In this document: positions 48,978-58,620 of the stretch, piece after piece
Layout of the letters: every line of letters begins with the position of its first letter
Position numbering within the stretch: the stretch's first letter is position 1
Source of the DNA: Adineta ricciae
Taxonomy: Eukaryota; Rotifera; Eurotatoria; Adinetida; Adinetidae
Length of the DNA: 64,000 bases
NCBI GenBank assembly: GCA_905250025.1
Contig: CAJNOJ010000022.1
Coordinates: 665,268 to 729,267 of the forward strand
Reading direction: 5' to 3'
Translations under genes and position numbers: made by a program
The notes under the pieces: generated by a model
The model's input: only the letters and a program-made list of their open reading frames with translations
Told to the model about the DNA's origin: nothing
Databases searched by the model: none

Positions 48978-51900
48978 ATGAAGTTGAACAACATTTCTGG
49001 TTCTTTTTTATGTGTGTTTATCTTACTATTGGTCAAGGTTGGTTTTACAACAGGACAAACTGCTTCTACAGATTTAACCACAATAGGTACGCTCCAGACA
49101 ACGCAGCTAGATGTAATTTTCGCTTCTTTTCGATGAAACATTGAACATATGACGACAGATGGTTTCTATTTGTTCGTTTAAATTTATCGTACGTAGAGTA
49201 CTGTGTAATTTTGTATTATCAGCGAAACTTCTTTGCACTGGTTGTCAGATAATCCTTAGTGAAGGAAATCGCGTCTATATACATCTAACATAGGTCCAAA
49301 TGAGAGAACATGAGAGCCAACTTTTTCTCGAGGATATTTCTAACAAATCGCTTTTTCTGCTTTCTGTGTAGATGATGCGACAACGGATAACTCAACCACT
49401 GCTGTACCAGCAACAACACAGATAAATGATTCCACTTCAAATTCTGTGACATCTGACCTTGAAAAATTATCTACTACTAATCTGCATTCCGATTCAACAG
49501 TCAATGATTCGACTCTCCTATCTTCAACGAGTCCTTTTGGTGCGTCTTCCGACATCACTACTAGTACCCCAATCTCCCTTACGATATCTCTCGATCAATC
49601 GACAAGTTCAGCAGATGTTAGTACTACTTCTGCATCTTCAACTAGCCAGTCATCGGAGTCAACTGTAACAGACACTGCACAGCCTTCCGCCACGTCCATG
49701 GCTTCTGAACCTTCAACTAGCCAGTCATCGGAGTCAACTGGAATAAGCTCTACAGAGTCTTCCGCCGCGTCTATGGCTTATGAACCTTCAACTAGCCAGT
49801 CCTCGGATTCAACTGGAATAAGCTCTACAGAGTCTTCCGCCGCGTCTATGGCTTCTGAACCTTCAACTAGCCAGTCATCGGATTCAACTGCATCAAACCC
49901 TACAGAGTCTTCCGCCGCGTCTATGGCTTCTGAACCTTCAACTAGCCAGTCATCGGATTCAACTGGAATAAGCTCTACAGAGTCTTCCGCCGCGTCTATG
50001 GCTTCTGAACCTTCAACTAGCCAGTCATCGGAGTCAACTGCATCAAACCCTACAGAGTATTCCGCCGCGTCTATGGCTTATGAACCTTCAACTAGCCAGT
50101 CCTCGGATTCAACTGCATCAAACCCTACAGAGTCTTCCGCCGCGTCTATGGCTTCTGAACCTTCAACTAGCCAGTCATCGGATTCAACTGGAATAAGCTC
50201 TACAGAGTCTTCCGCCGCGTCTATGGCTTCTGAACCTTCAACTAGCCAGTCATCGGAGTCAACTGCATCAAACCCTACAGAGTATTCCGCCGCGTCTATG
50301 GCTTCTGAACCTTCAACTAGGCAGCCATCCGATGCACCTGGAGCAGACACTACACAATCTTCCACCTCATCTTCCGACATCACTCCTATTACCCCAATCT
50401 CAACTACGACACCTCCCGAACAATCGACAAGTTCGCCAAGTGTTGATACTACTGCGTCTACGTCGATTCCTACATCGTCTAATCCAGCAACATCCGTGAT
50501 AACGATAAGTGATACAAGTACGAATACAAGTGTATCTAATACTTACATATCTTCCATCTATGCATCCACCTCAACACCTATACAGACAACCAACACAACA
50601 ATAACAACAACAACAACATTTATCAGTCCTTTATTTTCGATTGGATCAGCTTCGTATGAGTATACAGTGAATCAAGCTGGTGAGCCGACTAAGCTACCGT
50701 GTACGAATATAAATGAGACAGCTTGTCGAAATAACTTGACTGATATGTTACACAATCTTCTTTCTCCATTATTCAGCAACATCAAAATTGATGATCTCAA
50801 TTGTAGCAGCGATCCTTGCAATCTATTATATACGGCGTCATTTGAAAGCTACAAACAATTCAATGATTCAGAAATACAAGCTTTCATTGTGAACAGGACG
50901 AGTCAACTGGGATCAGTCCGATCTACAGATCGAAAAGGCGGTAAACAACGATAAAATGTACTGCTCGATTTAACATTTTTTCCATTGATAGAACCGCTAT
51001 GCCGTGGTTATTCTGACAAATGGCCTAAAACTCAAGGTGCTTGTGTTTACTGTGGTACTGAGCGTCCATGTGCTGATTTTGATGAATCAACATGCGATCC
51101 AGGAGAGTATGGGAAACTTTTGGTATGCAGGTATGGACAGCTCCGACTCATTAGAAATATGATCTTCTTCTAACATTCTATCGTAGATGTGATCGAACAA
51201 AACACTTTTTCCGAACAAACTATGATTATGATGGAAGATGTAACCGTACAGCAACAATAACTTGGGAACAGATGCTGGCACTTTGTTTATTATTATTCTT
51301 CATACTTTTACTCCTTCTTGCTCTTCTTTTACTCCTATGTCGACGACGCCGAAAATTAGCTAAACAGTATTCTGTTGTTCTAATGAGATTCGTTTCATTA
51401 ACTTTCCTTGTATTTAGAGCAACACGAGAACCTGAAGTTCTAGCCAATGCACCACAAAAACCACGTAGCATGGAATCAAGCAATATTTACAATTCTGGTC
51501 GAATGCACTCGAATGATTATTCAACAATTCCACAGTAAATCCATATTGATATTTTCCTTTCTCTAAATTATTCAAACAAAAGATTCATGTGAACGGCAGG
51601 ATATTATCTTTAGATTAGAAAAGCAAAGAAATGACTAACATTTTCACACCATGCCTTATGTTTGAGTTCAAAAATATACAAATATTGATCGAACACAATT
51701 GATAATCAACAGATTATTTTGAAACTTCTCAAGTTTCATGATGCTCGATTAATATCCGTCAACCGAATAGAATAGCGAAACCTCGAAAATAACTCTATTG
51801 TTATTCATTTCAATAGAATATTCATCAAAAGACTTCTTCCGGTTTTTGTTGATTTACGATTTCCTTATTCTTATTTTCAGTTTACGCCGAGCGCCGCTAT

Positions 51901-52190
51901 TATATTCAGTACCTCCATCAAATGATTATGTTTATCAACCACGGTTAGTTCATTTCATTGAGAAGTACCAAGTTGAAATATGTTCTTTTAGTACAACACA
52001 AAATTACACATATCCGTCACGCAATTATCCGTACACGCATGGAGGTGCATCTCCAACGTATCTCGGTGAAACTGATGATCGACTCGGTGTTTTACGTGAT
52101 TTAGTTAATGAATACACTCTTGAAAATGGAGCAAGCGGACGTGTCAATCTTGCACGCGACCTTGATGATGATGATGAGATATATGTTTAA
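48978..52190 (+). CDS. Mucin-like type I membrane protein with 25-residue tandem repeats
   Basis: Exons 48978-49086, 49372-50940, 50992-51130, 51187-51366, 51418-51534, 51881-51943 and 51992-52190 join to 791 aa. A signal peptide (SGSFLCVFILLLVKVGFTTG) precedes an ectodomain of about 450 residues dominated by Ser/Thr. This includes eight near-identical 25-aa repeats (core EPSTSQSSDST...TESSAASM), expected to be heavily O-glycosylated. Next come an SEA-like region with N-glycosylation sites and a Cys-rich module (CVYCGTERPCADF, LVCRCDRTKHFF), then a very hydrophobic helix (LCLLLFFILLLLLALLLLLC) with RRRRK stop-transfer. The cytoplasmic tail is Tyr-rich (PPSNDYVYQP, NYTYPSRNYPY). Reading through the donor at 51535 gives an earlier stop at 51536-51538, a possible shorter isoform. 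Surface or adhesion role inferred. Confidence 0.75.
49701..50300. repeat. 75-bp coding minisatellite, eight units
   Basis: Eight head-to-tail 75-bp units, each 25 codons, inside exon 2 of the mucin-like gene, flanked by degenerate copies (about 49626-49700 and 50301-50375). Units differ mainly at three places: S/Y in A(S/Y)EPS, D/E in SS(D/E)ST, and GISST versus ASNPT. Units 4-6 and 7-9 (counting the left degenerate copy as 1) repeat the same three-unit order, implying a 225-bp duplication. Confidence 0.95.
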
Positions 52191-52495
52191 GAGATTGTTG
52201 TGCTATTTTCCTGCTCTTAATCGTTCTCCGGTGATATAATTTAACAAGAATTCATTATTAATCTAAGATGACTTCATGATATTGCTTTCATCTTATATTC
52301 TACATGCCTTGCTTCTTGCTGAACAAGTGATTTGATTTCAATAGAAAACAAATGCGTACACTTCTACTTATCATTTTCTTTCTTATTTTTTATTCTAGAC
52401 ATGGCTCTTTTTTTACATATGTAACAGTATCTATTTTTAACACAAAAGATAATTACAAAACAAAACCTTAGCACCATCTTCTCTTGTGTCTTGAA
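52191..52495. other. Intergenic, convergent, mucin-like to GPCR
   Basis: About 300 bp, AT-rich. No feature called. Confidence 0.6.
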
Positions 52496-53806
52496 TTAGA
52501 TCTTTAATACTAATAATTGTTTGCCGTTTGTATATGTGTACAAATTGAATTTTTGATCAGATTTACTTGGAGAAGCTTTCTCGTCAGTTGAGTTGCATTC
52601 CGCATCTGTGAATAATGGACTGGATTCTTCAGGAATAGTTGTTGGTATCAATACGGCACTATGTTTCGATGTCTCGGAAGGAACTCCTTGACTAAGTTCA
52701 GTTGATTTTCGCTTGGAAATTGCCGATTCAGATGTAAGATTGTTCGATGTTCTTGTTGGTCGAGAGCCTCGCGTTTCACTATCGGCTAGTTTGGAAATTC
52801 GGGAGTGTAAATTCGTTTGTTTACTCGGATTTAAAAATAAGTTGAAAATGAATCGAACTAATGTTTTACGAAATTTTTCTCCAAAGAAACAATACAACAA
52901 GAAATTCGTCGAAGTATTGCAAACTAATAACAATATTCCAATAGTATTCAACGAGTGAAATAGTATACTCTCGGACGAACCGTGAGAATCAATCGCATGC
53001 CAAGCGTTCAATACTAACAACGGCATTTGACATAAAACAAAAACGATAATTACAGCCACGAGCATCAAGGTTATGTGATAATCCGCTTGCTTCTTCTTAT
53101 TTGTTTTGGCAGCCAAAGATTTCTTCCGACGTTTATTAGCCACTAAATTAATAATGATAGATATATTTATACATGTCAATGTTGTAAACGGTATCAAGTA
53201 AACAACGGGTATGTAAATATAGATCCGAGTGTATTTGTAGATCTTCCTCCCGATGTGAGTCAAACGGCATTGTTTCAGTTCAGGTTTATACTCTTGCTCC
53301 AGCCAGTAAGGAATACAATAGAGAATAGAGAATGAGTATATTAATGCAATGGCAATCATTGTCGTGCGTGGTGTCAAAATTTTTTTCGCTTTCAATGGAA
53401 CTTTCACTAAGATTAGACGATCCATCGATACTGCTATCGTTAAATAGATAATCGAAAGCGTAATCGTATTATATATGGGTGTTGTAGGTAAACGTGTAAG
53501 TAAAAGTTCGAATGCGAATGGAGGTTGATTGGTGATATATAATCGATAGCCTATTAAATATCTTATCGAATACGATGGAATAAAAATGAGAAGAAATAGT
53601 ATATTTGAACATGAGATGGCTGTTAAATAGATATTTGTTGATGTTGTGCGCATCGATGGTGATATAAGTACGAGAATCGTAATGATATTTCCGACGATAC
53701 CGAATAGACTCAGCACCATTCCAACGTAACCCCATACGATCAAACGAAAGAGAAGAATGTAATCAAGACCATTGTTATGATCAATCAAAGATGAATTATT
53801 CGACAT
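52496..53806 (-). CDS. Rhodopsin-family (neuropeptide-type) G protein-coupled receptor, intronless
   Basis: A single 436-aa frame with seven hydrophobic helices. TM1 has GIVGNIITILVL (conserved Asn), TM2 NIYLTAISCSN, and TM3 ends in AVSMDRLILVKVPLKA, where the usual DRY is DRL. TM6 has FVLCQMPLLVLNAWH. TM7 has CNTSTNFLLYCFFGEKFRK, the N-x-x-x-NFLLYC form seen in FMRFamide/myosuppressin-like receptors. N-terminal NNSS is a glycosylation site, ECL2 has the Cys (KQCRLTH), but no Cys is evident at the start of TM3. The long Ser/Thr-rich tail suits kinase regulation. Ligand unknown. It is intronless, unlike most neighbours. Confidence 0.88.
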   Translation of the reverse strand: MSNNSSLIDHNNGLDYILLFRLIVWGYVGMVLSLFGIVGNIITILVLISPSMRTTSTNIYLTAISCSNILFLLIFIPSYSIRYLIGYRLYITNQPPFAFELLLTRLPTTPIYNTITLSIIYLTIAVSMDRLILVKVPLKAKKILTPRTTMIAIALIYSFSILYCIPYWLEQEYKPELKQCRLTHIGRKIYKYTRIYIYIPVVYLIPFTTLTCINISIIINLVANKRRKKSLAAKTNKKKQADYHITLMLVAVIIVFVLCQMPLLVLNAWHAIDSHGSSESILFHSLNTIGILLLVCNTSTNFLLYCFFGEKFRKTLVRFIFNLFLNPSKQTNLHSRISKLADSETRGSRPTRTSNNLTSESAISKRKSTELSQGVPSETSKHSAVLIPTTIPEESSPLFTDAECNSTDEKASPSKSDQKFNLYTYTNGKQLLVLKI

Positions 53807-56800
53807 GATGCATATGTTGTCTTGATTTGTAGTTTATAGAGATCTAAGAGATGACAAGAAAAAAGATCTTCGACGTACGTGAATCGAATGGCGAATATCT
53901 ATACGTATGTTCTTTTTAAAACAAGTAGTACAGGATTTATTGGGATGAAAGATCGATCGTTTCTACGAGAATAGCGGATGTTAATATCCGTCTGGTAAAG
54001 AGAGAACGCGCGAGAGATTAACATTTTTGCTGAAAATAGAAGCAGAACAAAGAACGAAAGCTTGTTTGCTGTGTAATCGATCAACTGTATGAACTATTTA
54101 CATGGACAAAATCGCTTCTCACGACTGCTACTGACAATGCCTGTAAAAGTGATAAATTATTCAAATTGAAACGGAGATCTTCGCGACTATGTCGTCTCGT
54201 TTCTAGTCAAACAACGCTCGAATACACATTATGCTTCTCTCCTTCTCTGTCTATCTTTGTAAATCTACACATCCATTAATGAACCAGAAGATACTATGCG
54301 CCTGTTATAAAGTAGTAGTTTGTTGCTTCTGCTCCTCTCTTCAATACTTTAAACTAAAAGAAGAGATTGTCATTCTTCTTTTTTTCTCATACACAATAAC
54401 TTTAACAATTAACTGATGCTTCTACATTAGACACGAACAAATGGGATAAGAGATTTTATGTTCTATGTCTTACCGCGTAATGAAATGAAAAAACATCTAT
54501 GTTATTGTATGATGGAAAAAAAACTGGTGATGGTGAACGCCTAAGCATAGGCGCTAAAACTAGTAATTCGATAAATGGAATCGACGAATGTTGGATCCAT
54601 CAATATATTTATCTAGAGAGAAAGAAAGAGCAGAGATGTGAAAAAGATCTCTGTGCCCTTCGAAGAGCTAATCATGTCTGATGAACAATTCATTTGTTCG
54701 TGATTTTCGAGATAATATCTCGTACGATATTAATGAATGACTACGTAATGTATCTTCTTATCGCATCGTGCGTTCAAGATGTTTTTTGCTACAGGAAATT
54801 AAACTCACTAGTTTTTCCGCTTTGTCAAATCTTTACACGTTTTGCCTGCTGGATAAAAGATAGAGAGAACAAAAAAAGAGAGAATGATATTATTTTCTTT
54901 GAGTTTTCATTTGAGAAGAAATAGTTATCTTCTCTTTCTCTTATATGATTAGCTTAATTATAAAAGGAAACCAAACCGTATCGAATAGATAGATCAGTAC
55001 TCGGGCAAAGGAGAAGACCTTATGTTCTGATAATGCTAATTGAAATAGATCTAAATGACTTCTCAACATATGCTTCAATCCTGTCATCGATCTAACGCCT
55101 GTTTCAATGCTAATGATAATGATAATAAATGATTTGATTGCATCTTGTTGACTTACTCCGAACTGAACTGGTTAAGATTGCTGATGTTGATTTCTTATGT
55201 TCGAGACATGTTCTGCGATCGAAAAGAAAAACAAATGGATCGAACCGAGAAGGTTGCTTAATGTCATCGGGCGAATATACGGAGAAAAAAGTGTTTTCAT
55301 CATGTTTTTTATCACTAATATACACATTTATTCTGAGAGAAATAATTATCAAGAGTTTTCTTTGTATGTTCGAGCACTTCTCATATTCTTTCCTTATGCT
55401 TTTCCTTCTTCTCCTTATTCTTCGTCTTCATCATCAGTTTTTTGTTTGCTCTATGCTTTTGCTCCTATTATTACACTGTCAACGACAGATAAAGACTGTT
55501 CAAATAGATGTGTGAGAAAAGATAGAAAGAATGACAGTTCTGTCTTTAGCTACGTATAGAAATACGAATCAAATCTTCATTTATGTCTTTCAGACATGTT
55601 TGTCTTTGTTATTTAAACATCTAACAATGCCTGTTTCTACTGAACTTGTCAATCAGATAATGATGACGAAAAGCCAATGACAATTGCCATTTTGCATTTG
55701 CTCTCAAGCGTTCCTTTTTTGCTTTTTCTCAGTCAACCTACTTAACCGGAAAGCGAACGGCGACCTAGATTTACCAGAAATCGTCAACGGAAAATATTTA
55801 CCAACGATCACTCTCATGTCAAGAGAGAGAGTCTATTCTCTTGATTAAAGTAAACGACAGATCGATCGTTTCTTTGATCTGTTCGAAGTGTACATATGTG
55901 CATGTCAATTTTGGTAGTTTAATGATCGCCGACTGTGTTTACAATATGATCAGATCGGTCGGAATTCTCTTCTCCTGCCTTTTGGCATCTAAAACGTGCT
56001 TTGAGGATTATCTCATTAGCTGTGTTTACTCAGCGATCACATGATGAATACCTGATTATGAAGATAATATTGAATCTCTGACATTTTCACTGGTTTATTA
56101 AGCATAAAACATGCGACATACTGCAGTTCATTAGACGCTGTGTGTACTTTGTAAAGCTGGTTATTCAATTTAACATACTGAATAGACGTTCACTTGAAGT
56201 ATGTAAGAAAACATCCACTAATTGTAAATATTCGTTAATTTACACGAGAGAAGAAGAAAAAAAACATGAGAAAATCTAATTTTGATCAGAACTCTTGAGA
56301 TGTTTCGTATGTTTGTCTGCAGTTAATCAAAACAACGTTTTATTATTAATGAAGAGTTTACTGTCGTTCGATCGCTCTGTGACGGAGACTAACTGAACAG
56401 AATCCAATGAAACTGAAGCTAATTCAGACGGATTTGAATAATTATTTAACGATAAATGTCACAATCCGTTCACAAGACTATCGATGATCTGCTCAATCAG
56501 CCTTTAAGAGGAAGTGCGTTTCGGCTACGAAGAAAAGCTGTGTCACATTGAAGTTTTTTTTCCTTTTCTAGAGTTTGAAGAGTTCGAGTCAAAACCAAAT
56601 GACTTCAGATAGAAAAACTTCTTCTAATAGTCTAACTGCTCGTTTTTTAAGATCTCAATGAAGAAGACGTGTAGCAAGCTCTTTCTTCTTTCTTGACGAA
56701 TATTATTGTTTTCCCATTTGACAGTATTAGCATACCCATATGATGGAAAAGTTCCTTCACTGTATCTGGCAATGACATCGACACAAAACAGTTTCAATAC

Positions 56801-57892
56801 TCGCCCAATCGAAAAACCATTAATGGTAAACTTGAATCTTATATTTGACACACAATGAGACAGACTTTATTAGAAATACTATTAAGAAAAAGAATGCGAT
56901 ATTTCATCAAAGATTTCTCGCCTATCCGCTTATCCATTATTGGTTTCTTTTGTAAGAAAACAAAATGCTAATAATACTTACATTTCACTTGTTTCTCATA
57001 ATCTCAAAGAATATTGTTAAGGAGTATTTGTCGATAAGATCAGATCTTACTTGAAGAAGAATCGTTATTAATAGATGAAAGAAAAGCAGCACGTTGATTG
57101 CCTTCCTTCCTAAAAGAAATTGACTCAATTCGATGTTTATATTGCTATTCAACTTATGCATGGCATAGTTGATGAGGAAACATCTTTCTCAGTATGCAAA
57201 AAAAGAATCCTAGTTCTTCTTTTTTCAAGCCAGACACATGACATTATCGCAAATCTTTCGTCTTCATTTTTTTTCTGTATGATTAAGTGCATACAATAGA
57301 AAACTTTTCTTTCTCGAAGTCTCTGATCAATGATAGATGATTAACTTATAAATGATAGTCATTACCAGAAATATGCTAATAATATTCCGAAAAAGAGCCC
57401 ATGATATCCATGCATGAATTGCTAATAAAATAATGCAAAAGAGAAGCAATGATATTTTCAAATGCTAGATGACAATATCTCAGATGTGATGCGAAGGATG
57501 ATCGTCAACTCGATGATATGACATGTTTAGAGATTGACGGGAGAGAGCATGTTTAATAAATGAACAGATTTCACTTGAAATTAGAAATCCTATTGTTGAA
57601 ATAGAAACTAATAGAGCATGATATCTATTCGAGGGTAAAAATAAATTTAGCATGAAGTTGTTATTTGCTGGATGTGGAATGATAGAAGAAGTTCGATTTT
57701 TTTCTGCGAGAAGATAAATAGTATCTGTGAATTCTGATGTAAAATGATATGTACTGATAAATGTCAGGAAGTTTATGCGGAGAAAACAATTCAGTTATGG
57801 CAAGTTAAAGTTTTATTAGATAAAAGCTCCGCGAACTATAATTGTCAAATGGTGATTGACAGAATGAGAGGAAAAGGAAGAAATTGACTGCG
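53807..57892. other. Gene-poor interval
   Basis: About 4.1 kb between the GPCR start and the ACOT13 3' end. Short frames on both strands (for example 55138-55515 +, 56624-56851 -) show no recognisable motif, conserved cysteine pattern or splice-linked partner. No transposon signature seen. Confidence 0.5.
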
Positions 57893-58476
57893 TTAACTAA
57901 GAAATTTTGTGTGTTTGCCCGTTGCTAACAATTCATTATTTTGTTTGTTGCGAAATTCTACGGAAAGAAATGCCAACGTTCGACCCAACTTCACCGTTTC
58001 GGCATCGATCACCAGTGTTTCACCCTTTTTTGCTGCTTTAAGAAAACTTGAGAAAAATCATTCGATGATTTATCAATTCGTTATCGACTTACGAAACACT
58101 CAGTTCAACCGATGCCGATTTCGACGGTTTTCTTTCGTTGGTTTCAAGTGCTAATGTCGATACACTGTCTGTCAATGATGTCAGCATTCCGCCGTGCAAA
58201 GTATCTTGGAAAGAAGAGAATTTGATTGCAGTGAACATATGAGTTATGGTAGAATTTACCATTTCGATTTAAATGTTTTTCATCGATATCAAGTTCACAT
58301 TGAATATGGCCTGGCTTTCGAGATGCCACGACTCGAATCTGAGATTAGAAAAAAAATGAGTGGTGAAGGATGAACTCTCAGCTTACTCCATCAAATATTC
58401 GATTGAATTTTTCAGTTTTCGGTCCCAATGTTATGAGATCTTGTAAAGTACGAAGAAGATTTCTACTTGCATTCAT
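57893..58476 (-). CDS. ACOT13: Acyl-CoA thioesterase 13 (ACOT13/THEM2), hotdog fold
   Basis: Hydrolyses medium- and long-chain acyl-CoAs to free fatty acid and CoA, mainly at mitochondria. Exons 58476-58387, 58338-58260, 58204-58093 and 58046-57893 give 144 aa (human 140). DTLHGGMLTSLTDSVSTLAL carries the HGG motif and the catalytic Asp of this hotdog clade. GRTLAFLSVEF and the C-terminal TGKHTKFLS match family signatures. The ATG abuts an acceptor-like CATCTTCTAG, and the gene starts 144 bp after the PDSS1 stop on the same strand, as for a downstream cistron. Confidence 0.93.
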
Positions 58477-58620
58477 CTAGAAGATGCACCTTGGACACGG
58501 TTGTTTTTTGTTTCGAATTTAATAACCAAAAAAGCAAAAATAATAATATAACCGGAGGGGTTAACAAACATGTGAGAAAGAAAACTCTATTGAAGTATAG
58601 AAAAACAGAACAGATTTCAT

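Noticed and set aside
50078-50383. Antisense acidic frame opposite the mucin repeats
   Set aside because: It is a by-product of the 75-bp coding repeat being open in another frame.
54231-55559. Several hydrophobic frames that could suggest a membrane protein
   Set aside because: T-rich DNA explains the Phe/Leu content. The frames overlap each other and lack splice-linked continuation or conserved residues.
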